A DNA stretch of 64,000 nucleotides, taken from positions 620,001 through 684,000 of the forward strand of contig CAWFTP010000003.1 of assembly GCA_963818885.1 (NCBI GenBank). Reading direction: 5' to 3'. Below are positions 56,156 to 64,000 of this stretch, one piece after another (within the stretch, counting starts at the first letter, position 1; each line of letters starts with the position of its first letter). The notes below the pieces were generated by a model. It worked only from the letters and a program-made list of their open reading frames with translations. It did no database searches and was not told the DNA's origin. Position numbers and translations under genes: made by a program. The stretch is from DATFDN01 sp963818885. GTDB lineage: Bacteria > Pseudomonadota > Alphaproteobacteria > Acetobacterales > Acetobacteraceae.

Positions 56156-57782
56156 TCGCGCGCCGTCTGGGTGATCTCCTGCAGCACGTCCGGACGCAGC
56201 GGGACGCTGACAAGCACCCGCTCCGCCGAGGATAGCGGGTTGGCGGCGAGCCGATCCTGCAGCGACATGCTGAAGCTCATCAGGCGCGCGCGGCGCTGGC
56301 TGTTGGTCAGCGCGGGGTCATTGGCGATGACCGGGCAGTAGGAGGCGATCATGAGGTTGCTGAGCGTCGCGTCCGAGATGCCCGGCTGCTGGTCGCGTAT
56401 CTGGCGGATCAGGGTGTCGATCTTGTTCGCCATGTCGAAGAAGCCGCCGGAGGCGAGCGAGGCCACATCGGCGGGAGCTCGCGAGCGCGTTCGGCACCGG
56501 CGCCGAGCCCACGGCCGGGCAGTCGAACGCGCGCGCGGCCTCGGTTCCGGCGGGCGTGACGTGGGCAACCGAGCGCAGTTGATCGACCAGCGTGGGCGTG
56601 ACGTCCGCGACGCCGCGATTGCCGAATCCCGACCCGGACATAGTTGGCGACGTCCGAAACCTGCTGATCGCTGAGTGCGCCGGCGAATCCGGGCATATGC
56701 CCGTAGGTGCCGGTCCCGTTGAGTCCTTCCAGGATGACGACGATTATGTCGTGCGGCTGGAACTCCTCGACGACGGCGTTTCCCGCGAGGTTGGGGACCG
56801 CTCCCGGGATGCCTCGGCCCTTTTCTTGGTGACACTGCGCGCAGTTCTCGAGGTAGATGGCGGAGCCGCGCCGCAACTCGGCCTTCGTCGCTTTGTTCAC
56901 GGGGTCCAGCTCGCGATGGTCGGGGCCTCCTTTCAGATAGACGGCGATTGCATGGACGTCCGCGTCGGTCAGGTACCGCAAACTGTCGTGGACAACTTCC
57001 GACATGGGACCGAAGGCCACCCCCATGCTGGTGTTCGCACCCGTTCGCAGGAATGTCTCGATCTGCGCGACCGTGCGATCGCCAATCCCCGACAGCGGAT
57101 CAGACGATATGTTCGGCGCCAGCCACTGATCGACCGTCCCACCGGCGAGCCGCTCGGCGGTCTCGCTCGCGCCTAGCAAATTCCTCGGCGTGTGGCACGC
57201 GCCGCAATGGCCGGCGCCCTGCACGAGATAGGCGCCGCGATTCCAGTCCGCCGAATGTGCCGGGTCCGGCTGGAACGTGCCGGGCGTGAAGAACAGCTCG
57301 CGCCAGGCGATCAGGGAGGTCCGCACGTTGAACGGAAAGGCCATTGAACTCGGCACGCGCGGCGCGAACACGGGCTTCAGCGTGAAGAGGTAACGCTTGA
57401 TCGCGAGCACATCCTCCCGCGTCATCTTCGTGTAGGAGGGGAACGGCATCACCGGGTAGAGGTACTCGCCGGCATGGCCGATCCCGTCATGCAGCGCGGC
57501 GTAGAACTGATCGTCGGTCCAGCGCCCGATCCCGGTGTCCGGATCGGGCGTGATGTTGGGCGTGCTCAGCGTTCCGAAGGGCGTATCGATCTCGAGCCCG
57601 CCCGCGAACGGGGTGCCGCCCGGGCGCGTATGACACGGCATGCAGTCCGCCGCACGCGACATGTAGAGCCCGTAGGCGTCCGGCGGGATCGTGGGAGTTG
57701 GCGCGGTCTGCGCCTGGGCCGATGCCGCGACGGCAAGAACCGATGCGCCAGCGAGGCGGCGTATCCACGATAGCCAGGACAT
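56098..57782 (-). pseudogene. tri-haem c-type cytochrome with C-terminal extension, frameshifted
   Basis: ATG 57782 gives a signal peptide (LAVAASAQAQ). Three CXXCH sites follow: CMPCH, CGACH and CAQCH. This is the layout of the cytochrome subunit of membrane-bound alcohol, gluconate or aldehyde dehydrogenases. After YGHMPGFAGALSDQQVSDVA the frame changes twice (near 56640 and 56460). The restored C-terminus has GVADVTPTLVDQLRSVAHVT and a 110-residue helical tail with TLSNLMIASYCPVIAND ending at 56098. No dehydrogenase subunit is adjacent. Tail function unknown. Confidence 0.8.
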
Positions 57783-57861
57783 CCTTCCCTCCCAGACCAA
57801 GCAGCCGCGTCAGCTTATCGCGATCCGCAATGACGTCCACACGAAAGGTCCGATCAGGTAG

Positions 57862-57904
57862 TCAGGCCTGCTTCAGCTCGATCAAGCGGCACCTGATCAT
57901 TCGG
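57862..57904 (-). repeat. degenerate copy of the tyrA 3' end
   Basis: These 43 bases match 59119-59161 (the last 13 codons and stop of tyrA) at 36 positions. The copy can still encode RMIRCRLIELKQA and a stop on the minus strand, compared with GRKIRRSLIELKQA in tyrA. The rest of tyrA is absent. It suggests an old duplication or recombination border. The stretch 57783-57963 holds nothing else I can support. Confidence 0.6.
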
Positions 57905-57963
57905 TAGCGTCTCAGTTTGAATTTTGGCACTGGTCTCCGCATCATCGTTTACTTCACTTACGA

Positions 57964-58137
57964 TCATGGCTGCCTGAAGAACCTCAAGTAGAAAGCTCCG
58001 GACACCAAGACGATGCCAATATTCACCATTAGCCGCTCCCAGAACCGGCTCCTGAAGAACATAAAATCCACACCGACTATAACGGCTACCATCGCCACCA
58101 GATAAAGCGCAGCAGCTACATATTCCTGTCTTTCCAT
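57964..58137 (-). CDS. 57-residue two-helix membrane protein
   Basis: A small protein with two hydrophobic segments (YVAAALYLVAMVAVIVGVDF and LMVNIGIVLVSGAFYL). Positive residues lie at the joint (FFRSRFWERL) and end (RFFRQP). The balance of helix and charge argues for a real gene although it is short. Start ATG 58137, stop 57964. No family is recognised. It lies between the tyrA-tail remnant and a transposase scrap, so it may be a survivor of rearrangement. Confidence 0.5.
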   Translation of the reverse strand: MERQEYVAAALYLVAMVAVIVGVDFMFFRSRFWERLMVNIGIVLVSGAFYLRFFRQP

Positions 58138-58181
58138 TTCCGCACCCCTGGCGCTCCAGATACTTCTGCATCTCCATTCCG

Positions 58182-58316
58182 ATGTCTCCGGCGACGGCGG
58201 CCGGCCTGTCGGATCGGCTGTGGGACATGACGGACATCGCGGGGATGATCGCTGCCCTCGAGCCCGCGCCCAAACCGCGCGGCCCCTATCGCAAGCGAGG
58301 AAAACTCAAACAGAGA
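58182..58316 (+). pseudogene. IS1-like transposase C-terminal fragment
   Basis: The plus-strand peptide SPATAAGLSDRLWDMTDIAG followed by a PKPRGPYRKR block resembles the C-terminal end of IS1-type transposases found in Alphaproteobacteria (PAMAAGLTDRLW and similar). No upstream catalytic part is present. Treat as a likely remnant only. Confidence 0.4.
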
Positions 58317-58377
58317 CACTACCAGCGCCTGACGGTGTTTGACAGCATATGGTCAACTGCACCATTCTCAAACCCGA

Positions 58378-58664
58378 ATGAAGGCCGAGCTGCTCTTTCA
58401 CGAGCGCATCGATTATGACGACGGTGCGATCGTGGAGATGGTCCTGTGGCGAGTTCGGTCGTCGGTGCCGCCGTCCCTTCATGGACTGACTACTCGCTGT
58501 TCTACGGTCGTCCGGGCGTTCGGGAAGTGGGACACGACAATGAGCGCCGCAAAGGCGATCATCGACACTTTCAGGGCGCGGAGACCGCTTATGCTTCCAC
58601 CGGCGTCGAGCAGCTAGTGGCCGACTTTTGGTCCGATGTACGGACCCTGCGAGGTGGCAAATGA
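58378..58664 (+). pseudogene. TumE-family (DUF6516) toxin-like protein, frameshifted
   Basis: ATG 58378 gives KAELLFHERIDYDDGAIVEM and VLWRVRSSVPPS. In another frame follow YSLFYGRPGVREVGHDNERR, KGDHRHF and VEQLVADFWSDV with a stop at 58664. Together this is a full DUF6516/TumE protein (about 95 residues), whose members act as toxins of TumE/TumA-type modules as I recall. A deletion near 58482 splits it. The next gene encodes the antitoxin-like partner. Confidence 0.65.
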
Positions 58665-58669
58665 GCGAA

Positions 58670-58956
58670 TGTAGGAGGATGCCTCGCGGCGGTTCGTGAA
58701 TGCTTGGCACCGGGCCGTGCACTGGGAGACCTTTCACGAGCGCCTCTTGCGTTCGAGAGCTGGGACGCTCTCGCCCGGGTCATGACGGGAAAGCGGATGG
58801 AGTTGCTGCGTTACGTCCGCCGGCACAGGCACTGGGGCGCGACTATAGCAATGTCCACGCGGACGCCAGGCACTCACAGCGGCAGGACTTCTCGACATCG
58901 CCGACGGAGGCGTGCAGGCGGATTGCGACGTGATCGAGACCAGAATCGCGATTTGA
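58670..58956 (+). pseudogene. antitoxin-like helix-turn-helix protein, degenerate
   Basis: Just after the TumE-like gene, one frame reads APLAFESWDALARVMTGKRM and ELLRYVRRHR. A second gives RALGRDYSNVHADA. A third gives LTAAGLLDIADGGVQADCDV and IETRIAI with TGA at 58954. The order (MTxKRxELL, LGRDYxxVHxDV, LxxxGLL) is that of the HTH antitoxins paired with TumE toxins. No start codon fits well. Multiple indels are needed, so the module is either dead or badly assembled. Confidence 0.5.
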
Positions 58957-59118
58957 GATCACGGATTATGAGCAGCGGCACAAGCAGGCCGTTTCGAACG
59001 GTAGCTTTTTGCTCATAGAATTATCGCGACCTAATCGTGCAGCTGTATCGAGATTATCCTCGGAGGGCGATAGCGCGGACATAGTGCTCACCCTCGTCAC
59101 GCGCCCGCGCCACCACCC

Positions 59119-60006
59119 TCACGCCTGCTTCAGCTCGATCAGGCTGCGCCTGATCTTCCGCCCGCGCTCGACCTTGTCCTCGATATAGCCGGCATCGCCC
59201 CAGCGCACTGCACGGGCCATCGCCTGGGCATCCTCCACGAAGCGGGCGAGCATCTCGAGCAGCGCCTCGCGGTTGTTCAGGAACACGTCGCGCCACATCG
59301 TCGGGTCGGAGGCGGCGATCCGGGTGAAGTCGCGAAAACCCGAGGCGGCGAAGCGCAGCACCTCCTGGCGGCTCTCGTCGGCCAAGTCGTCCGCCGTGCC
59401 GCAGATGGTGAAGGCGATCAGATGCGGCAGGTGGCTGACGATCGCGAGCACCCGGTCGTGATGCGCGGGCTCCATCACCTCGACCATGCTGCCGCAGCGC
59501 CGCCACAGCTCGGCGACACGCTCGACGGCGGCCTCGTCGGTCCCCGGCGGCGGGGTCAGCAAGGTCCAGCGGTTCTCGAACAACTCGGGAAACCCGGCAT
59601 CCGGCCCGGAGTGTTCGGTTCCGGCCAGCGGATGGGCCGGCACGAAATGCACGCCCTCCGGCACCATCGGGCCGACGTCGCGGATCACCGACTGCTTGGT
59701 CGAGCCGACATCGGTCAGGATCGCGCCCGGCGCGAGATGCGGCGCGATCGCAGCCGCGAGGTCGCCGAACGCGCCGACCGGCGCGCACAGCATCACGCAA
59801 TCGGCGCCGAGGACGGCGCGCGCCGGGTAGCGCTCCACCCGGTCGACGATGCCGAGCTCCATCACCCGATCCAAGGTCTGCTGCGTGCGCGCGGTGGCGA
59901 CGACTTCCTCGGCGATCCCGCCGCGCTCCTTGGCGATACGCGCGACGGAGCTGCCGATCAGGCCGATCCCGAGCAGCGCCAGGCGGCGAAACAGCGGTGC
60001 CGTCAT
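59119..60006 (-). CDS. tyrA: prephenate (arogenate) dehydrogenase
   Basis: A 295-residue enzyme of tyrosine synthesis that oxidatively decarboxylates prephenate or arogenate. The NAD-binding LALLGIGLIGSSVARIAKER is at 9-28. VGSTKQSVIRDVG, the substrate-site HPLAGTEHSGPDAG and HLPHLIAFTI are typical of TyrA. ATG 60006 overlaps the hisC stop by four bases. It is the last gene of the secDF-hisC-tyrA operon. Choice of prephenate or arogenate cannot be made from sequence. Confidence 0.93.
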   Translation of the reverse strand: MTAPLFRRLALLGIGLIGSSVARIAKERGGIAEEVVATARTQQTLDRVMELGIVDRVERYPARAVLGADCVMLCAPVGAFGDLAAAIAPHLAPGAILTDVGSTKQSVIRDVGPMVPEGVHFVPAHPLAGTEHSGPDAGFPELFENRWTLLTPPPGTDEAAVERVAELWRRCGSMVEVMEPAHHDRVLAIVSHLPHLIAFTICGTADDLADESRQEVLRFAASGFRDFTRIAASDPTMWRDVFLNNREALLEMLARFVEDAQAMARAVRWGDAGYIEDKVERGRKIRRSLIELKQA

Positions 60007-61097
60007 ACCCCGGGCGCCGCCATGAAGCGGGTGAGGTTCTCGATCACCATGCCCACTTGCTCTTCGGTGCCGACGCTGATCCGCAGGCAATGCGGCAGCC
60101 CGTAGCCGCCGACCTTGCGCACGATCAGGCCGGAGCGGCGCAGATGCTCGTCCGCGGCGTCGGCGCGCGCGGGGGTGGCGAAATCGGCGAGCACGAAATT
60201 GGCCTCGCTCGGCCAGACGCGAATACCGATGCCGGTCAGCGCGCCGGTCAGGCGGGCGCGCTGCGCCTTGTTGTGCGCGCGCCCCTTCTCCACCCATCCG
60301 GGCTCGGCAAGCGCCGCGATCGCCGCCGCCTGGGAGGCAGCGGTCACGTTGAACGGTGCGCGGATGCGGTTGAGCACGGCGATGATCGAGGGATGCGCAT
60401 AGGCCCAGCCGATCCGCATGCCACCGAGCCCGAAGATCTTGCTGAACGTGCGCGTCATGATCGTGTTCGGCGCCGCGTCGGCGAGTTTGATCCCTGGATC
60501 GTAGCCGGGCCGGTCGACATATTCGGCATACGCCGAATCGAGGACCAGAAGCGCCTCGTCCGGGAGGTTCGCGCGCAGCCGCTCGACTTCGGATTGCGGC
60601 AGCAGGCTCCCGGTCGGGTTGTTCGGGTTGGCGAGGAACACGAGCCTTGTCGCCGGGCTCACGCGGGCGAGCAGCGCATCGACATCGGCGGTCAGTTTGC
60701 GCTCCAGCGCCTTGATGACGCGGCTGCCGGCATAGGTTCCGGCGATGTAGTAGATCGAGAACCCGTGCTCGCTCATCAGCACCTCGCGCCCCGGGCCGCC
60801 ATAGGCGACGCAGAGCTGGGCGATGATGTCGTCCGATCCGTTGCCGCAGATGATCCGCTCCGGATCAAGCCCAAAGCGCTTGCCGATCGCCGCCCGCAGA
60901 TCGCGCGCCTCCCCTTCCGGATACATATGCGCTTCCGCGAGCACGCGGGCGACGGCGGGACCCACCCCGGGGGGCGGTCCGAAGGCGCCCTCGTTGGATG
61001 ACAGCTTGTGGACGCGGTTCATCCCGAAGCCGCTGCCCTCGCCGCCCTTGTAGGGCGATACCGTCAGCACCTCGGGGCGCGGGCTTGGACCGCTCAT
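60003..61097 (-). CDS. hisC: histidinol-phosphate aminotransferase
   Basis: A 364-residue PLP-dependent aminotransferase. KLSSNEGAFGPPPGV near 32, ANPNNPTGSLL near 153 (aminotransferase Asn), DSAYAEYVDR, and the PLP lysine in TRTFSKIFGLGGMRIGW near 227 are present. It transaminates imidazole-acetol phosphate in histidine synthesis. Alphaproteobacterial homologues in this operon are often bifunctional and act on aromatic amino acids too. Four-base overlaps with both neighbours. Confidence 0.92.
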   Translation of the reverse strand: MSGPSPRPEVLTVSPYKGGEGSGFGMNRVHKLSSNEGAFGPPPGVGPAVARVLAEAHMYPEGEARDLRAAIGKRFGLDPERIICGNGSDDIIAQLCVAYGGPGREVLMSEHGFSIYYIAGTYAGSRVIKALERKLTADVDALLARVSPATRLVFLANPNNPTGSLLPQSEVERLRANLPDEALLVLDSAYAEYVDRPGYDPGIKLADAAPNTIMTRTFSKIFGLGGMRIGWAYAHPSIIAVLNRIRAPFNVTAASQAAAIAALAEPGWVEKGRAHNKAQRARLTGALTGIGIRVWPSEANFVLADFATPARADAADEHLRRSGLIVRKVGGYGLPHCLRISVGTEEQVGMVIENLTRFMAAPGV

Positions 61098-61939
61098 GGT
61101 CGGGCTCCAGCAAGGGGAACGGCGTAGGCGCCGAGAATGACGGGCGGGCGCAGCGCGCCGATACGCCCGAGCCGCGCGTCATCGGTCGTGACGAAGCCGT
61201 CCGCCTCGACGAGGCCGAGCGTTCCCTCCCCTTGCGCGCGGCGCAGCAGCAGGGAACGGGGCGGCAGATCGGCGGCGCTGAGCGAGGCGGTCAGCCGCGC
61301 ATGGCTGCCCTCCCCGTCCACCTCCACCGCGATCAGCGTGCGATCGTCCCCGCTCGCATCCGGCATCACCGTGGCGACGACGAACGCCTCCGCCTCCGGC
61401 GCGCCCTCCGCCCGCGACGTCCAAAAGGGAAGCCGCGCCACAACATGCAGGCGCGGGCCGTCCCGTCGCAGCAGCATCGTCCACCACGCGGCACCCGCCG
61501 GCTCATCCTGTCGCGGCAGCGGCAGGACGCCGGCCGACGCCGCCCCGCCGGAAACCGACGCGATCGCCTGCGCCGGGCTCGCATGCACGCGCATCGGCGT
61601 CAGCGCGCCGAACTGCTCGCGCGCGACGCTGACGAGATCGGAACTTCCCACCGCGATGACGAAGGGTCGCTGCATCGCCGTCGTGCCGGCCAGCAGCTCC
61701 CGCCAGATCCGCACCAGCGTCTGGGGCGGCAGCTCGCCGCTATGGCGGGCGAGCAGGCGGCGGATGATCGCGGCCTCCCGCCCCGGGCGGAGCGCCACGC
61801 CGCTCCCCGCCTTGGCCACCGACGCACCCACCAGCGCGACGACTTCGGCGCGGCGCATCAGCAGATCGTGGATGGCATCGTCGATGCCGTCGAGCTCGGC
61901 GCGCAGCGCGGCGAGCTCCGGTAACGGGGTCTCGGTCAC
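61094..61939 (-). CDS. chorismate mutase (AroQ) with C-terminal extension
   Basis: A 281-residue protein. Residues 1-90 form an AroQ helical domain (LAALRAELDGIDDAIHDLLM and the RPGREAAIIRRLL block with the active-site Arg). It converts chorismate to prephenate. The rest has a periplasmic-binding-like/ACT-like look (MQRPFVIAVGSSDLVSVARE) with no clear dehydratase motif. GTG 61939 overlaps the secF stop by four bases. Followed by hisC and tyrA, it supplies prephenate to tyrA. Confidence 0.88.
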   Translation of the reverse strand: MTETPLPELAALRAELDGIDDAIHDLLMRRAEVVALVGASVAKAGSGVALRPGREAAIIRRLLARHSGELPPQTLVRIWRELLAGTTAMQRPFVIAVGSSDLVSVAREQFGALTPMRVHASPAQAIASVSGGAASAGVLPLPRQDEPAGAAWWTMLLRRDGPRLHVVARLPFWTSRAEGAPEAEAFVVATVMPDASGDDRTLIAVEVDGEGSHARLTASLSAADLPPRSLLLRRAQGEGTLGLVEADGFVTTDDARLGRIGALRPPVILGAYAVPLAGARP

Positions 61940-62904
61940 GGCCGCACCATCGGCTTCTCTCGCGCCGTCCGAACCGGGGCGGCGGCGGAGTCCTTGCGCA
62001 GCCGGTGCTCGCCCAGCAACAGGAGGATCGGCGCGGCGATGAAAATGGAGGAGGACGTGCCGACCACGATGCCGAACAGCATCACCCAGGCAAAGCCGGA
62101 GATCGACTGGCCGCCGAACAAGGCGAGCGGCAGGGCGGCGAGGAACACGGTCATCGACGTGCCGAGGGTGCGGTTGAGCGTCTCGTTGATGGACAGATCG
62201 ATCAGCTCGCGCAGCGGCATCGTCTTGTATTTGCGTAGGTTCTCGCGCACCCGGTCGTACACCACGACCTTGTCGTTGGTGGAGTAGCCCAGCACCGTCA
62301 GGATCGCCGCCACCATCACCAGGTCGAAATCGAAACGCGTGATGGCGAGGAAGCCGACCGCCTTGGTGATGTCGAGGATCAGCGTCACCACCGCCCCGAC
62401 CGCGAACTCCCATTCGAAGCGGAACCAGATATAGGCCATGATCATCGCCAGACTGAGCCCGAGCGCGAATAGCCCATTGCGGAACAGCTCGGCCGAGACC
62501 GAGGCGCCGATCGCCTCCGTGCTCAGGACCTTGGTGCCCGGCGCGACGGCCTCCAGCGCCTCGCGGGTGTGGGTGACCGCAAGCTGCGTCGAATCGGCAC
62601 TCGGCTGGCTGCGGATGCGGATCAGCACCTGGTCGGGATTGCCGAACCGCTGCACGCCCTCCTCGGGCACCTGGCGCGCGTTGAGCGCGGCGCGGATCGC
62701 CGGGATATCGGCGACGCCCGGCGTCCGCGCCTGCATCACCACGCCGCCCGCGAAGTCGATGCCGAGGTGCAGGCCCGGATGGAAGAACAGGACGACGGAG
62801 GCGGTCGAGAGGATCGCCGAGACGATCAGCCCCATGAAACGGCCGCGCATGAACCGGATGCGCGTGCCGTCGGGGACCAGGCGGAACATGGGGCGAAGGA
62901 GCAT
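61936..62904 (-). CDS. secF: Sec translocon accessory subunit SecF
   Basis: A 322-residue protein with six predicted helices. GIDFAGGVVMQARTPGVADI in the periplasmic loop, SVSAELFRNGLFALGLSLAM and ILTVLGYSTNDKVVVYDRVR (the SecF signature Asp and Arg) are visible. With SecD it uses the proton gradient to pull preproteins through SecYEG. It starts 3 bases after the secD stop. The downstream mutase gene overlaps it by four bases. Confidence 0.94.
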   Translation of the reverse strand: MLLRPMFRLVPDGTRIRFMRGRFMGLIVSAILSTASVVLFFHPGLHLGIDFAGGVVMQARTPGVADIPAIRAALNARQVPEEGVQRFGNPDQVLIRIRSQPSADSTQLAVTHTREALEAVAPGTKVLSTEAIGASVSAELFRNGLFALGLSLAMIMAYIWFRFEWEFAVGAVVTLILDITKAVGFLAITRFDFDLVMVAAILTVLGYSTNDKVVVYDRVRENLRKYKTMPLRELIDLSINETLNRTLGTSMTVFLAALPLALFGGQSISGFAWVMLFGIVVGTSSSIFIAAPILLLLGEHRLRKDSAAAPVRTAREKPMVRP

Positions 62905-62907
62905 GGG

Positions 62908-64000
62908 TCAGACCGGAAGCAGGCGGGGCCGGTGCGCCACGTACCAGCGGGAGACCAGCAGACGGGTGAGCAGCCAGGCGGTGAAGAGGGAGGTCGCGAT
63001 GCCAACCGTGATCGTGACGGCGAAGCCGCGCACCGGGCCGCTGCCGAAGATGAACAGCATCACGTGCGCGAGGAAGGCGGTGGCATTGGAATCGAAGATC
63101 GTGCGGTAGGCGCGCGAGAAGCCGTGCTCCAGCGCAGCGAGCGGCGGACGACCGAGCTTCTGCTCTTCGCGGATGCGCTCGTTGATGAGGATGTTGGCAT
63201 CCACCGCCATCCCGAGCGTCAGCAGTATTCCCGCCATGCCGGGCAAGGTCAGCGTCGCCTGCAAGAGCGAGAGGATCGCCAGCATGACGATCAGGTTCAC
63301 CACCAGCGTCAGGTTCGCGAACCAGCCGAACAGCCCATAGAAGAACGCCATGAAGGCGATCACCAGGACGAAGCCGACCGCGAGCGATATGGCGCCGGCC
63401 CGGATCGCATCGGCGCCGAGCTCGGGCCCGATCGTGTTCTCCTCGATCACCGTCAGCGGCGCCGGCAGGGCACCGGCGCGCAGCAGCAGGGCGAGGTCGG
63501 AGGCCGACTGGGCGTTGAAGTTGCCGCTGATCTGACCGCGCCCGCCGGTGATCGGCTCGCGGATAACGGGGGAGCTGATGACCTTGCCGTCGAGCACGAT
63601 CGCGAAGGGCCGCCCGACATTGGCCCTTGTCACGTCGGCGAAGCGGCGAGCGCCGACTGCGTTAAAGGTGAAATTGACCACCCATTGGCCGGTCTGCTGA
63701 TCGGTCGCCGCCCGCGCATCGGTCAGGTCGGCGCCGTCCACATCGACTCGGGTGCGCACCGCGACCTTCTGGTTCGGGTTCTCCTGCGTCGGCAGGAACT
63801 CGACACCGGGCGGCGGTGTGCCGGTCGCGGTGGTCGCTGCGGTATCCACGAGCTGGAACGTCATATGCGCGGTCTTGCCGAGCAGCGTCTTGATCCGTTC
63901 GGGATCACCGACACCCGGGAGCTGGACCACGATCCGGTCAGTGCCCTCCCGGCTGACCTGCGGATCCACGACGCCCGTCTCGTCGATGCGCCGGCGGACG
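62908..64000 (-). CDS. secD: Sec translocon subunit SecD, N-terminus outside window
   Basis: The last 364 or so residues of SecD. The open frame continues past the window end with RRRIDETGV. Segments seen are VQLPGVGDPERIKTLLGKTA, GRGQISGNFNAQSASDLALL, GADAIRAGAISLAVGFVLVI and GMAVDANILINERIREEQK (the GMAVDANVLI signature). Six C-terminal helices are present. Its signal anchor and first periplasmic part are missing. It is the first gene in this operon within the window. Confidence 0.94.
   Translation of the reverse strand, partial: VRRRIDETGVVDPQVSREGTDRIVVQLPGVGDPERIKTLLGKTAHMTFQLVDTAATTATGTPPPGVEFLPTQENPNQKVAVRTRVDVDGADLTDARAATDQQTGQWVVNFTFNAVGARRFADVTRANVGRPFAIVLDGKVISSPVIREPITGGRGQISGNFNAQSASDLALLLRAGALPAPLTVIEENTIGPELGADAIRAGAISLAVGFVLVIAFMAFFYGLFGWFANLTLVVNLIVMLAILSLLQATLTLPGMAGILLTLGMAVDANILINERIREEQKLGRPPLAALEHGFSRAYRTIFDSNATAFLAHVMLFIFGSGPVRGFAVTITVGIATSLFTAWLLTRLLVSRWYVAHRPRLLPV

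Noticed and set aside
57854..58273. A 139-residue minus-strand open frame
   Set aside because: Low-complexity start, no recognisable motif, and it overlaps the two-helix protein in another frame, which has much better composition.

Overview
The window is high-GC DNA from an alphaproteobacterium, most likely of the Rhodospirillales/Acetobacterales type. This is inferred from the chorismate mutase-hisC-tyrA order next to secDF, the cytochrome b/c1-mtnP order, a phasin, a zinc-free L33 and the adhesin repeat style. No rRNA is present, so the placement is an inference.

Layout. 1-3.6 kb: end of a cytochrome c, a GT39-like membrane protein, a GH5 glycosidase, a response regulator and a DUF6166 protein. 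3.6-8.7 kb: a minus-strand polysaccharide operon (wecB-wecC-flippase-deacetylase). 9-16.2 kb: TetR, phasin, ribokinase, EamA transporter, L33, PGPGW membrane protein, and a PrpD/malate-dehydrogenase-like pair followed by a luciferase-like monooxygenase. 16.4-23.7 kb: one giant Rhs/YD-repeat, VWD and Hint protein gene with four near-identical 348-bp repeats, broken in several places. 23.8-38.7 kb: transporters, a hidden selenoprotein beside an alpha/beta hydrolase, a J-domain protein, a branched-chain-type binding protein, an isolated paaCD pair, a PhoR-like kinase, ampG, a higBA module and a polyprenyl synthetase. 38.7-46.5 kb: a nested mobile-element island. 46.8-56.1 kb: tRNA-Lys, hemF, petBC, mtnP, patatin, Lrp/hppD, CoA-transferase subunits and prmA. 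56.1-59 kb: a tri-haem cytochrome c, a tiny membrane protein, a transposase scrap and a decayed TumE-type toxin/antitoxin. 59.1-64 kb: tyrA, hisC, chorismate mutase, secF and secD in one overlapping operon.

Most notable. (1) At 25.3-26.2 kb two reading frames are one gene joined across an in-frame TGA in a UPVC motif. A 10-of-11 bp hairpin follows directly, with G at the second loop position. This is a GrdB-family selenoprotein with a bacterial SECIS element. (2) At 40.99-41.07 kb a 79-nt four-way-junction RNA-like fold overlaps the stop of a DUF3800 gene carried by an IS1595-type element. (3) The element island can be fully unpicked. An IS1595-type element (perfect 23-bp ends, 8-bp target duplication) entered the last codons of one PEP-CTERM gene. 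One IS256-type copy then entered its DUF3800 gene, and a second copy split the next PEP-CTERM gene. Removing each element restores an open frame.

Caution. At least fourteen genes carry single-base frame disruptions, mostly +1 insertions. Even the tRNA-Lys T loop has one extra base. This points to an incompletely polished assembly, so genes listed as frameshifted may well be intact in the organism.
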